Shown: positions 40,401-53,100 of the stretch, piece after piece | Numbering within the stretch: position 1 is the stretch's first letter | How the letters are laid out: the number at the start of each line of letters is the position of its first letter | From: Tubiluchus corallicola | Taxonomy: Eukaryota > Priapulida > Priapulimorpha > Priapulimorphida > Tubiluchidae | Direction of reading: 5' to 3' | Assembly: GCA_030141605.1 (NCBI GenBank) | Contig: JAQGDQ010000021.1 | Coordinates: 188,001-252,000 of the forward strand | DNA length: 64,000 bases | Position numbers and translations under genes: made by a program | Notes under the pieces: model-generated | Database searches by the model: none | Told to the model about the DNA's origin: nothing | What the model saw: only the letters and a program-made list of their open reading frames with translations

Positions 40401-43400
40401 AATTACATAAATCCATTTTCACAGTTTAACAAAGAATGTAATAAGTTTCATTGATAAAACCATGGACGTTGGTAAATAATAATACCTGTGAAATATTTAG
40501 GTGTTTAATGTTTCAAAATAAGATTTTGGAACAAATAAATAATTTCAACCTAACAAAAGAATATTTGTAATCACCAACGATACTATATTAAAATACTTTA
40601 CTCACAGGTTAATTTTAACAGTAGTTAATAAAAATTATATATATATATGTATGTATGTATATGTATGTACATAATTTAATATGTCTTAGCACTGTGTCTG
40701 CAGATCAAGCACTAGACAACTAGATGTTCTGCGTGAATATGCGCAACATACAGCAACCGATTTTCAACATTTTTATCGTTATTAGAATTTCATAAACCAT
40801 CTTCTTCTTGAACAAATGAAGCAACCAACATTGCACGAATTTTTCAAATTTTTAGAGGTAATAACCAGATTTGTGCAATTTTTTTCTTTTCTTTTTTATT
40901 AATTCACTTATATAAATTAGTATTCTTAAGTAATAGCACATAGGAATTCTGACATTAATTTGTTTCTAAAATTCATTTAAAGCCTTTACAATGCCTACTA
41001 AGGTGATGTGTCGCGAGTCATACTTCTGTATTAGTAATAGGTTACACCAATCAGTTAATAGATTTAGTAGGTTAATTGCATCCACCCTAAACACTTCCAC
41101 CCTAAAGTGAGTCTATTAAGCAGCACATAGTGTACACACATATGTATTGCCAAAGACTTTGTAAAGGAAAAGCAAAAAGAAAGCCACTAACCATGGGATC
41201 AAACTTTCTATGTGTTTCTTCTTTTTGGGTTGCTTCTTTAGTAACCAGCTGATCTGGCCTAAAAGAGAACACGAAAGCCATGAGGTCTTGTACACTGCGC
41301 AGCTAATTTGTGATATTTTGCAGCTATTTTCCTCTTGTCTCTGTATATTTTGGATATGAAATCTCACATTTGGGTGAGTTTTGAGGCATATCTTGAGTTA
41401 ATACTGATTTGTTATCATACTGTAATATTGCTGCTTGAGAATAACAATGAGGCATATTGTAACGATATATGACGTGTATATGCAGAAGCAAAAACTTTAC
41501 ATTTAAGTAGCTGATCTTGTCCCCAACAAATCCTCAATGTTGTAAACCTCTTGAATTTATTTTCGCTTTGAGTTCATGAATTAGTCAAAGAAATAAGGTG
41601 GAAATTTACTGCTAAAATGCATCATCTAAATTATGTTTTTCTACATTATGACTTCCACTATGACTTTTTCTTAATGTTTATCTCGAATATGACTGGAGTT
41701 GACCAGTATGACTCAAAGCCATATATTTTTGTGAGACACCAAAATAAAAGCAACATTGACTTAATACCTGGAATTTCTGACCTTTCACTGCTTCATTACA
41801 AAGTTCAGGACGATTCTAATTTCGTTTGTAACAACAGCAACAACAACAATAGCATGAAATACAGGCACTATGCAATACAGGCTGTTAAGATGAACATTAA
41901 AACTGTTGTCTTTGGCTGCTGTACCGTAACTGAACAATATCAAAATTGTAATACATTTTAGAAGTTACAAAGCACAAATAAAATAACTGGCTATACAGGT
42001 GATTTAAAAGGCATTAAAAATTAATCATAACATTTCAACTATCCTTGCGGGAGCCATCATCAGATGTAACAAAAAAAACTTTTTAGTGTATAAAGTTTAA
42101 GAGTAACAGAGAAAACAACACAGACTACAAAAACAATATAAAATTATAAATTTATCATTGCACAGTAATAAGATGTTTAAATTCCTGTTGTTCTGGCTAC
42201 ACTAAATGTGGCTCCACCTTCTGCATGAAAATTGAACTGATGTGTGTTAACATCTTCATAAAAACAACTTGGAAGATAGTGTCTGTAATCTAATTCTGCT
42301 CTTTGGCAGTGCCATATTCTTACCTGTTTTCTTTTGATTCCTGAAAAAAACAAATCACATACTAAAAATAATATTTAACACACAACAAATGTAAAGTGAT
42401 AAAATATAATTAACAATATATCTTATACGTCTAACCACTTAATAATAAAAATGATAATAGTTTTTAGAAGCCAAAAAGGTTAAAAGTACTTCATAAAAAT
42501 TCTTTTACTAGAGTACACCTTGGGGTAGGTCCATTTCCAGAAAATGCTTCCCTGAAAATTTTTTTACAGAAAAACAACTTCCCAGAAAAAAATTGCTAAA
42601 AAATTTTGCCTAGAAAACATTTCCCAGAAAGACTTTAACAGAAAAATCACTATTCAACTTTTTTTAATTGCAAGATTTACCATTTCAGTGGGTTGAAGCC
42701 CTCGATTTCTTTTTTTGTTTGTCATCCCTATCCTATCTCTCTCCTACTCTCTCCTTTCTCCCTCTCATCTCTCGCCTGTTTTTCTCACCCCCTCTCTCTC
42801 CTCTTCTATCTCTCTTTTGTCTGGTCGCTCTCTCTTCTCTCTCTTTCCCTCACTTCCTCTCTCTCAGCCCTCTTGTTTGCCCTCTAGTTCCATTCCTCTC
42901 TCTCATTGAACTCACTTCAAATTCAACTGATTTGCACGGGATTTGAATTAAATTTCAATAAACAATGTAGAAAATAAAAACTCTGAGGCTTTGCAAACTA
43001 TAACCTTGCAACTACCTTGGGGTCTAAATCTGCCAATAAATTACACTTCTTTGCAAGACTGTTTTACAGGCCTTTGGTGCACCGCACGGAACTAGGCAGA
43101 GCTCAATGGCAGGGCCTACTAACGTTATTTTATGCCAGAACCAGATCCTAGTTTGTTATCAAAGTAATCAATGTTTTGCAACATAGTATGTAAGTTTTAT
43201 AAGACCTTTCTACTGTTCCAAAATTATTAACATTTTCAGTACACTTGATCAAAGTGCTACCCTCTGAAAAGTGCCCCTCTGGCTGCCGCCACTGTATTCA
43301 CATAAATATTTACACAAAAATGATCTTACCTGTTTATTCTTTTTATGCTTAGGAAGTTTGGCCTTGTATTTTGTGTGATACATTTCATAGCAGTTGTAGC

Positions 43401-46400
43401 AATACCATGCATTGCAGTCTTTACAGTCCTGCAAAATATTTAAGATTTAAACAAATGGTTAATACCTGTTAATCTAGGTAATTGAATGTGAAACTATAAA
43501 AAAATCAAAATAATCAGTTGCATTTTGTATACGTCAACATATTTAGCGTAATACAATATTGAAGCTGCTGCTCTATTTATAGAACCAGTCAATGTCATCA
43601 CAACAGCAGAAATAATAAAAAGCACTGTAACCTTTATTATATCGATGTTTTAGTTCGATTACAAACCATCATCAGGTGAACAAACCAAAGCTGAAACAAG
43701 CAAAATGACATATTATTAGTCGAAAGAGCGCTTAGCTAGAACATCTACATCAAATGAAAATGATGGATGTTAAGTATCAGGCTTATCCACAACTCTTGTA
43801 ATTCCTCATTTTGTGTATATGTTTATTTAATATTATACTACTGCTAATTATACACCATTTTGCTTGATTCAGCTTTTTGTTTATTCACCTGATGGCTGAT
43901 GAAGAATTGTAATTTAACCATAGTTGATAATGTTACAACGTTCTTTATTACTTCTGCTCTAGCTACTATTTTCATAAAGTCGGGTTTTCATTAAAAATTT
44001 ACACCTACTTGTAACAAAAGTTTTGATGGACACTTGCAGCAGACTTTCTGTGCTGTATACCGATTCTTTGCCCTGTCTACTCTCTCTGAAAGTGTAGCAC
44101 TTAAAAGTATTAACCATTTTACTTCAAAGTTACTTTTAGCTAGGCCTACCAATTAACAGAACTGCATTCAAATGTATAGGGGCATATTCAAATTTTCCAA
44201 AGTACAATTGTTCTAGTGCAGAAAATAAAAATTAAAGGTCATAGAGAGTCGAATCATAGAATTCAGACTGTTCACATTTATGTTGTGGCAAAGAAACAGC
44301 TTGCACCCAATAATTCGTTGAAGCAAACTTTTTTCAGGGCTTCTTTTGCCACTTGATGATTATAGTAGGACATAACCCCACATCTTGTATATTAATAAAT
44401 AGCCAGCAACTGCCAGTGCCCCATGGAGTTGGTGGTGGAAGCTGGAAAGACCAAAAGCAGACCTAACACGCGTAGACGGTGCACATAGAAGAGATGGCAT
44501 CAGATGATATGGAGCAGAAACAATTGCAACAAATTATAAATGATGCTGATAGAACTTTCAATGTTCCAATAACTGGAGTGAGGAGAACGAAATCGAAATC
44601 TATTATAGTATGCCATCCACACGGTCATTCAGAACTGCCATTCTCGAGTTTGTCAGCGTTGAAGAATCGTGTGGATGCAAAGAATGACAGCAAAATTTGA
44701 ATGTCAATCAAGTTTGACGATATCAGTCTGGTCTTGATTTTTGTCAGCAATGGTTGTCATTCTCGGAATGAAAAGCCAATAATAATGTATGCTGGTGATT
44801 CAGCTGGAAAAGCCCATTTACAGCGAGTAGAGAAACGGCATGGAAACTAAAATCAATGAATTATTAACAAAAAGCGATTGCATAAATTATATTTTATAAG
44901 AGACTGTATTAAGTTTTATAGACTTGTACAGGAACTTTGCGCTCGTACTGTGGCGACTAGCCAGCAAAAGTGTAAGCTATGATGCCGTGATAACCTACTC
45001 TTCCTGCTTTATTTAGAGGTGAAAATTTGCCCAGTAACCAAACATACTTGGTGTTACCTAAATGTAATTTAAAAATTCATTTTAAAAACATATTTGATAA
45101 TAACTTCTCGTTTCAGCTCTTGCCAAAGTAATTTTTTCTTTGATTTCGCTTTCCCCCTGCAGCACATACTAAACAAAGCTCGTTTTCATACAAGCATAAC
45201 AAGTCATTTTGGAGCTATTTCGGAAATGAAGAGGGTTAGAGAACACCCCTTCCGCAAATAGTTATCTGCAAAGTAACTGTAAGTGAAAACTTAACTTGTG
45301 GACACAGTTCAGTGTTTTGAATGACCATTCATTCTTCTGAAGGACTGTGTGGACTTGGAATAAGTAAGTAAATAGTAAATTTACTGAGCAGAAGCCTGAA
45401 GTGTTGACAGGTGACATTGCCTTACATGTATGTTCTTCTCACTGTGAAAAAGTGTAAATAGCCAAATGCAAATTTTACATTACTTTTGTTGCAGCATTGC
45501 TGACTGTCGCTGAAGAACTGTCACAATTGTGTACATCAAAATAATAGGTCAAAATAAATTCTGGAGCTGAAGACTGAATAAATGGCAAGAAATATTCATT
45601 TACTTTTCAGCAAAACTCACCTATAAAACCATCTTTAAGTGTCTTAATCTTAGCGGCAGAATTTGGAGGTAACACCTGGAAGTAAAGTAGATAAAGTCTC
45701 ATTTAAAACAGCAAGTTAACTAACAAATTGCTATGCCATATGATATTTTGAAAAACAGATGAGTTTAACTGTTTTGAAAAACAGATGAGATTAACTGTGA
45801 AATTATAATAATGTAAGCAAAACTAAGGTAATTAGCTTTACACCACCAATAAATAACTGTGTTGCTATACTAGTTACCGGCTGTCCAAGAGATTTTTGGT
45901 AACGATTGTTAGAAATGCTTTCCTGTGCTTTCTGTGCTGACTGCCAATGGAAACCACCGGCATTTGCCCTGAAAGTGACATAATTAAATCGAATGTGATT
46001 TAGTCAGAATTTTAGGATGCAAACTCTACGTTAATCTCTAAAATAACTAGCAACTTAAAAAAACTTCATTTTCAACACTCACAGTACCAACATCTGCAAT
46101 AGCTGCATAGCCAACAAGAACACAAATTATAGCACAGTAACTGAATTTGATAAAAGATATACCAAATCTCGTAATTATTATATGGCATATGGCACAACAT
46201 CTTCTAAGCTTCAGCATGATGTGGTAACAATGGCAAATATGTTCTAAAGAAATTATAAATCCACATTTCAAAGTTTGTAATTTAAAGAGTATGAATTGTA
46301 CGATAAAATAATAAAAATAAGAACAAACAAACATTGGCATTTGTCATAGAAAGTAAACAAAAAATAAATTTACGTTATATAGACATAGGTTTATTCAGGA

Positions 46401-46537
46401 TAACTTAAGAAAAGACGTACCCCCTCATTTCTTTTTCAGCTTTCATCAACTTTTTCAATTTGCGTAGCTTGTCATCCATATCATGGCAATCCTTCTCCAA
46501 CTGTTTAGTTTCATCTTTTACGTTTTTGGCTTTGTGC
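37452..46537 (-). CDS. ZBBX-like B-box zinc finger protein (N-terminus not found)
   Basis: Nine phase-matched exons: 46537-46421, 45968-45878, 45675-45621, 44085-44009, 43428-43330, 42340-42324, 41258-41192, 39841-39697, 37795-37452, about 336 residues. The start is a charged coiled coil (KLRKLKKLMKAEKEMRG), then GGFHWQSAQ, matching the YHWKSG segment of human ZBBX. A B-box follows, split over two exons: CCKC, then DCKDC and WYCYNC, with H in EMYH and H in LPKH, giving C2-C2-C2-H-H zinc ligands. The C-terminal third is Ser/Glu/Asp-rich and ends SYRSEFSYIS. ZBBX proteins are associated with ciliated cells; a ciliary role here is inferred. The first known exon starts in phase 2, so at least one upstream exon must exist between 46538 and the CYP4 promoter; I could not find it. 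The NAGNAG acceptor at the last exon must use its first AG to keep frame. ZBBX identity rests on domain order recalled by eye. Confidence 0.78.
40634..40672. repeat. (TA)n / (TATG)n microsatellite
   Basis: ATATATATATGTATGTATGT-type tract in an intron of the ZBBX-like gene (39842-41191). Confidence 0.85.
42324..42340 (-). other. 17-nt microexon of the ZBBX-like gene
   Basis: Sequence reads GAATCAAAAGAAAACAG, bordered by TTTTTTTCAG and GTAAGA. Its neighbours end in phase 0 (43330) and begin needing one base (41258); 17 nt is exactly what restores frame, giving ESKENR across the junction. Without it the next exon either stops after six codons or, with a shifted acceptor, leaves the wrong phase for the exon at 39841. 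Confidence 0.72.
42529..42690. repeat. Degenerate CCAGAAAA-unit repeat, copy 2
   Basis: Units such as TTTCCAGAAAATG, TTCCCAGAAAAA and TTTCCCAGAAAG repeat irregularly, followed by TTTACCATTTCAGTGGG. It matches the plan of 28883-29052 and lies in an intron of the ZBBX-like gene. Confidence 0.55.
42720..42905. repeat. CT-rich pyrimidine tract
   Basis: About 180 bases almost without purines on the plus strand, dominated by CTCTCT with CCC and TTT interruptions; a decayed microsatellite in a ZBBX-like intron. The three overlapping open frames through it are compositional artefacts. Confidence 0.9.
43607..43965. mobile_element. MITE with about 80-bp inverted repeats
   Basis: Left arm starts GCAGAAATAATAAAAAGC and contains CATCATCAGGTGAACAAAC. 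The reverse complement of the right arm starts GCAGAAGTAATAAAGAACG and contains CCATCAGGTGAATAAAC. Arms extend to about 43690 and from about 43880. Non-coding, inside the intron 43429-44008 between the two B-box exons. Confidence 0.7.
44479..44830 (+). other. Unidentified open frame, possible retro-copy remnant
   Basis: A 73-codon frame (44479-44700; MHIEEMASDDMEQKQLQQII at the start) reads with fairly balanced codon use inside a ZBBX-like intron, on the opposite strand. After its stop another frame near 44765-44845 continues with a coding-like NEKPIIMYAGDSAGKAHLQR. The broken run without introns suggests a decayed gene copy or transposon fragment. No family recognised. Confidence 0.25.
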
Positions 46538-49500
46538 CTGTACCAAATGAAAAATTTTAGCTACACTTCAAAATTATGAACATAATAGTAACAGCATAAG
46601 AGTAAAATAGACTGAGAAAATTTTTGTTTTTACACTGGGACTCGAGTTACTCAAACCTAAACTTTCTGGATTTTAAATATACACGAACAGTTATATGATG
46701 GTGTTAACACTTGCACTACTGAGTTTCAATTTTTTAGGTCCTGAATGTATCTGAATAACACATACAAGCATAACTGTGTATAAGTCAGGAAAAACATTGT
46801 GTAAATTATGACTGTAAAAATTTGAATAGAGCACGACAGCTGAAATGTTAATTATTGATAGATAATTAAAAAATTTTCCAAATAGCAACTTCAAAACTGT
46901 AATGATTTTTTTCTCTGTGGCTTTAGCTGAAATGTTGATTTTTTAAAAGAGAAAACAGGATGATTTTTCATATCCTGCCTTATTTTGTACTAAGGTAAAA
47001 AGTATACATTTTAGCATCCATAATAATGCCAAGGTGTTTCTGATAATTAAATGATAGCTTAAAAACTTAATTAATGGCCTGTAAGCAATGATACCACAAA
47101 TGAAAATGTATACTGCAATTTTATAACGGCACAAACATTCGTCTAGCATGTTAGCATTGTTATATGTCTGTGTTTGCGAAAACCACAGGAACGTGAAATT
47201 GTTTCTGTAGTACTAATTCCTTCACATTAGATAGTTTTAAAAAGGCAATTACGTTCTCTTTCAGAATTTCATACATCAGTTAGTTTGAGCTATAGTTTAA
47301 AATTGGGTCTTGTTCTATAACAGTTAAATGAGTTATTTCTTCCACTACCGTCTCCACGGTTTATAAAATTTTGTTCCTAATGAAATATTGTATATTATAT
47401 GTAAAATGGAATGAGACAAATAAATTAATATCTAATCTAATCTAATCTTCATAAATTTTTATTATCTTTTACTACAAGCTTGCTTGCGCAGTCTTTGACG
47501 GCAATGATTTACAAAATTGAGACACATTTATTTTTTATACTTCACAAGTTCATTGGTTTTAATTATACATGTAATACATTTTCCATATTAAAATATTATT
47601 AATTTTATAATTCGACATAGTTTACGACACGAGTTCGTTTTCTTAAAAGTGCCGGCTCAAAATGTGAAAATAGTGTGAAAATGATTTCACTACACAATGG
47701 CGTACCAGTCTTTAGATTTTTGCACATTGACGCCATCTCCAGATTTTACATACGCTGAAGTAATTTTCGAAATTATATTATCTGCCTCCGTCAGGTCCAT
47801 TCAAGCGAAGTTTTCTTATTAAAAAAGGAAGTAAAGCTCAAAAATAACCAAAACGGCAATATAGTATAATAGTTCTAAAATTCTGCAGTTGTTTAGATTG
47901 TCGTCAAGGATACCACAGCAGTGTCGGTGTCACGAGGCGGATACTTTTTCTAGGTGTCTTACCACTTTTTAAGCCGCATTTTTTTATAATACTCTGTTCA
48001 CTCATTGTTCACAGTTCAGTCGATAAATAGTAGTATAATTGTTACCTCTAGTCAGTTTAAGCATAACCAAAGAATGTAATATCCGCTTTACCGACTCTGG
48101 CCTCTTTTTTCAAGAATTCCGGAATGCTGGACTAGGCATTTAGATCTCTGAGTAGCCTAGCAAGTGCTTTACATCTATGCATTAATTATAGCTTTTATGA
48201 TGTACACTATAGTGAAATGATCTCTGCTGTAAATTATGACATTACCATATAACTCTTACATAGGCTTCATTAGGCTATGACCCATTGTTATGCTGACTGA
48301 AACAACTAGCGGTTAGGAGTGAGCATTGAACGTTCGCATCGAATTCGAAGATTCGAGCAAGCTTTTTCTAGTTCAAATTCGGTTTGAATCTAACGTTACA
48401 GACTCAAATAATTCAGCACTTCAAGCAATATGCGTTATTATACCTTCTTTATCATTAAAGCATTTTCCAATCAGCACAATTTTGCTGTGGTTTCTGTGCA
48501 CGATTTCTATGCATATTACTTGTGTTCTACTGCAGAACAAAATCAAGTAATATGCACATGCACGCAAGTGCGTGACGCAACAAGTAATTGCATACAGTGC
48601 TTCGTATATAAATAATCAGTACAGTAGTAGAGATAAGTAGGACTGAACTGTCAGCCTAGGGCATAGTAACCTCTTGATCACCCATGCACACACACTCATA
48701 TACACGTATGATGTATGCATTATTACATACAAAGATTCTATGAAGCTGAGCCCATATATTTAACTGTATAAAATGATTGCCCTTGGCACATAGGCCTGTA
48801 TAAAATAAATTAATTTAAGCCCATCAATAAATAATATTTATCAAGACTTGTCAGTGGATTTAGCCACAGGTGTTTTATTAGTACGCTTATACAAGTACAT
48901 TTTTTACACGTAAACAAACTGTGTTTAATGAACATTTATTTTTGACGTAAGCCTAACGAATCTTAAAAAAATTAGGCTAAATATAAGTGACGTCTACACA
49001 TGATATATAAGATGTTATGACCCACCTGCAGATTCTAATTTATGCACCAGGTTGGCTTCTCATCTGAATTCCATAACTTGATTTTGACCTAGTTAGTTGG
49101 TTGCTATAGAGGTGGAAGTAATGTTGGCTGCTTAGGATGACAGCTCTGATGTTTCGTTTTGTTATTTTTTGTTCACTGATAATAAAAAAGAGAAGTAATG
49201 TCGTAAATGCATCTCCGTTTGTTCAACGTGATTTTATAACCAACTGGAACTCATAACAAAGGCAATGTATGATTATATGCTTTCTAAACATCTTTTAACT
49301 TGGAACTAACAAAACATGCAGATTTGTTTTGTTCTGGAAAAATTATTTGCTCTTCTGAAAAAATCGGTTTTTTTTCTATGAAAGATATTACACATGAAAG
49401 TCAGGCCTAATATTTCTTCAAGTTATATTTCCTCCTGATAAGAACATATTAAATAGGAATGTTTTTTAGAAAAAATTTTTCTCCAGAAATAGAATACTAC

Positions 49501-49850
49501 ATGAGCCAGGTATTTGCAAACTTTCTTTATGATCAACTTTCTTAACTTCTTTTGTAAATAAGCCTGTTAATTTTCATGAGATATGATTATAATAGTTTTT
49601 ATTTTAACTACTAATTATTCTTAATGCCTTATGCTTGCTTTAAATAATGTTCAAAAATATAACAGCTGCTATAAATCGGCAAAGAGAGATGTAGGCCTTG
49701 CAGCCTTTGCTTAGTGTACAAAATATTTAACTTGTAACAAAAGTTACAAAACTGTGTTATAATTAACATTTTATTATAATTACGTGGCGGCGTCCTTGGG
49801 AAATTTAAAAAGATATTTTTATTTGTGTTTTCGCATCTCACTGCTGAGCA
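46538..49850. other. Interval between divergent genes
   Basis: Must contain the missing 5' exon(s) and promoter of the ZBBX-like gene, but none could be identified by phase and similarity. A short tail-like repeat (ATCTAATCTAATCTAATC) at about 47428-47448, after a T/A-rich 3'-end-like segment, may mark an old non-LTR insertion. Near 48316-48390 TAGGAGTGAGCATTGAAC and ATTCGAAGATTCGAG resemble one end of a hAT-like element; no matching right end was found. Confidence 0.4.
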
Positions 49851-49854
49851 ATTT

Positions 49855-50015
49855 ATGAGCGCCTGTTAACCGGCCTGGCATTGGTGGTCTCATCAATTCA
49901 CCGGCTACAGTACACACCGGTGCGCGAACAGCTTGCGCTATAGCGTACCTGACAACAGCAGTCCGCACTGCTGTGCCGCTAGGGCGACACTAATGCGCGA
50001 ACTGCTGCGCAGTAA
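49855..50015 (+). promoter_or_regulatory. CpG-rich segment upstream of CYP4
   Basis: A 150-base patch distinctly richer in G+C and CpG than its surroundings (CACCGGTGCGCGAACAGC, GCTGTGCCGCTAGGGCGACA, ATGCGCGAACTGCTGCGCAG), containing several small palindromes, 180-340 bases upstream of the CYP4 ATG. It may be the core promoter, possibly shared with the divergent ZBBX-like gene. No TATA box is clear. Confidence 0.4.
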
Positions 50016-50191
50016 TGTTTCCCTACTTTGTTTTTGTATACTTTGCTCTGGCTACGTTTCAGCATAGAATGCCATAGATCATAGCTGACGTTGATGTAAT
50101 TTGCTGTTATTTTATTCGAAATTTCCTGTATTTTGTGTTGCACCACGATTCCAAAAAACACGTTTTTCAAATTGGGTTTGTTGATTTCAGC

Positions 50192-53100
50192 ATGGCAGGA
50201 ATTGGAGGGATACTACTGCTAACTGGGTTTATCTTGGTTATCACTTATTTTGTGTTGAAGGAATTTTGGCCAAGTCGATTTAAAACATTGGTGCATAAGA
50301 TACCTGGACCTCCATGTATCCCGTTTTTTGGAAATGCGCATCTTATAAAGCGGCATCCAAGAGGCAAGTAATTTTGTATTTAAATAAAAAAGACACGTGT
50401 TGGACATTGATTACGTTACGAATTTGGGAAATAAATTTTAGTTTGGTTTTGAGCCATTATTTGCTAAATTGCAAAGTAGACATGAGAATGAGCTGTTGAG
50501 TTTTTTAGGTTTCTGGGTCCTCATTGCATTTCAGACATTAAAATCAAATGGAGATTAGAATTAGATCTTAAACTGCTCTAGGATTGGCTCTTCTTTAATT
50601 GAATGGCAGTGGCTAGAGGTACGGATCCGTACTCGTACCTATTTTTGCAACAGATACGGATCCGTGCTTTTTGTGACATTTACAAAACATACGGATTTTG
50701 ACAATTACGACATACGGCGTTTGACCATGTGCCCAGCATACATGCCCACTTCATGAAAATGGTGATATGGCATTATACAGCCTGGACCCGTACCGTTTTT
50801 CTTCGGTACCATTTTTCTTCATCATATAATAGTTACAGTGTAACTTTTGTGCACTGTGAGTGTAGAATGCTCATTTAGTAATGCAGTAAAGCACTTTGAC
50901 TCTTCAAAAATAAACTTTTAGAATTTTGCATTTTGTAAAAAATGTTCTAACTGAATAATTAAATTTTAATAATTTTGCCACTATGCAGACAATAGCTCAC
51001 TGTTGTTACAATTTCCTTAGAGTTATATGTAAAGTAACAGAACTCCAGTAAAAAAACATTTTATGATTATTAAAAGTTAAAACGGGCATGCACAGTAATT
51101 GGATATTCACATTCTTTTTAAAGATATATATCAGTAGAAATATTAACTAACGTCAAGCAAGTACCCTAGAACTCATGCAATCTATTGCATTATTAAATGT
51201 TCAAGCACTAACAATGCTAATTAGTGAGATAAAACTGTTACAATGGGAAGACACATATGCATTCAATTGGCAATATAAACATATTCATGTCAGAAAAAAT
51301 TAAAAGTTCAGCATAATATAAGAAAAAAGTTTTTTTAATCTTATCTTGTTGTTTTTCGTATGCAAACGGGGGATAAACGCTTCTTTCATACCAAAAATAG
51401 GCTGACACTATGTTTACGCTATAGTAATAAAGCATGACTCGCCCACCGTAATATGACGAAGTGTTGCGCGCATTCACCGCGTGTCCTATCTAGGGATTAC
51501 GTAGTAATATAGATGTCTATGAGGATATTCAATTTCACTCAATCCGTGGATCTGGCAATTGTGGATTTTGAGGTTGCGGATAAACGAGAAAGGGATATAT
51601 TGCCCCTCTCTGATGGCAATCCGTATTTCTCATCAATATCTTTCGCAGTACGGCGATCCGTATCTTCTCGTCAATATCTTTCGCGGTACGGCGATCCGTA
51701 TTTTCTCGTCAATATCTTTCGCGGTACGGCAATCCATATTTTCTCGTTAATATCGTTCGCCGTACGGATTGATCCGTATTTTCTAGTGAATGCTTTCGAG
51801 ACACGGATCCGTACTTTTAGTTGCTGCAGTTCCGGATACGGGTCCGTACCTTTTGTCACTGCCTAATTGAATTGGGTCACATGCACAATTTTCTCAGATC
51901 CAAATTGGCTACCTTTCTCTTGATAACCGCTATTGTAGTATTGTGTTTTAAATGTATATTTTTTGCATATATGAGTGTGTTTTGACATTGCAAATTTATA
52001 GCTTGTTAGATACTAATATGGCAGTAGGAAATAGTAAAATTAGAACTACTATTAATGTTCGTGTTTAATTTTACTGGTAGTGGTTCAGGTGAATAAAAAT
52101 AATATTTTTACTGTAGTATATTATACATAACTATAATATGTACAAGTATTTATTAGTGGCCGTATGTTGTTTGATCAAAAATAAACCTTTGGGTAAACTT
52201 TGTTATCTAAATATCACTACTGACCTATATATTATTATTTGAAGATGAAAAGATTATGATCACTTCACTCGCATCTTGGCTTATGTAATTGGACTTTGGA
52301 ATTTCGTTAGAGAAGACTAGGTTGCTGTGTACACTGTACTTCATGCATAGCGTAAAAATATATAGCCCTACTGGCTGAATCCACACACTGTGTGTTATTT
52401 TGGTCACCATTTTAGATGTCGTTATTCAGATAGAGTGCGGACATTGATGTTCGAACTGGGGGCTATCCTAAAATCTGTAGAAAGACATATTTGATGACTA
52501 TATGTAGTGGAATGTCCTAAAAAGTGCTATTTTGGCCACTATATTACGAGGAGGTAGACCCAAACTGACATTGTTCTAAAACCTACCCAGGGTCATGCTG
52601 GTTGTTATGATACACCACAGATAACTAGTTATAGTAGGACAAAATGAAATAAAACAATAGAATGTCCGAAAAAGTGCTATTTTGGATGCCACAGAGACTC
52701 ACAGAGTCAGATTTCCATCTATTGTTCAAGTAAACCCTAAAGTATTTAATTGTGGATGTGCAAAATAATTGAGTTGTGATACATCGTTGACACTTATTTG
52801 ATATTATAAGTATGACTGCAATATCATGCGTGCTTTTAAATAGATGACTTTAACCTCTAATAAGCTAAAGCCTACAGATTGTCTTACTCCTAAGACCTAA
52901 GGTCAATTTTTAGTCAGCAGAATTAGCCTCTCGTCTCATTTCTGCACTATAAAGCAACTTTGTCTTGATTGTTATTTAGGCCATTGATTCTCTTTTTTGT
53001 TCCGCACTCATTTAAATTTGTGTTATAATGTTTTCAGAGTTTTTTGATCAGGTAAACGATTGGTGTAAGAAATACTGGCCTGTTTGCAACGTAATGTTAG

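Noticed and set aside
41192-41258. Reading the ZBBX-like exon as ISWLLKKQPKKKKHIES
   Set aside because: This needs the second AG as acceptor and leaves phase 2 at 41192, which does not join the exon at 39841; the frame through the 17-nt microexon joins on both sides.
41617-41961. 114-codon plus-strand frame
   Set aside because: Asn/Tyr-rich, no domain, no splice support, antisense inside a ZBBX-like intron.
42668-42946. Three overlapping Ser/Leu/Pro-rich frames
   Set aside because: Read from a CT-rich tract in an intron; no family motif.
48316-48400. Possible hAT end TAGGAGTGAGCATTGAAC
   Set aside because: No matching right end or target duplication could be found, so not called as an element.
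51513-51866. 117-codon frame with internally repeated peptide
   Set aside because: Peptide repeat mirrors the 38-bp DNA array of the hAT-like element.
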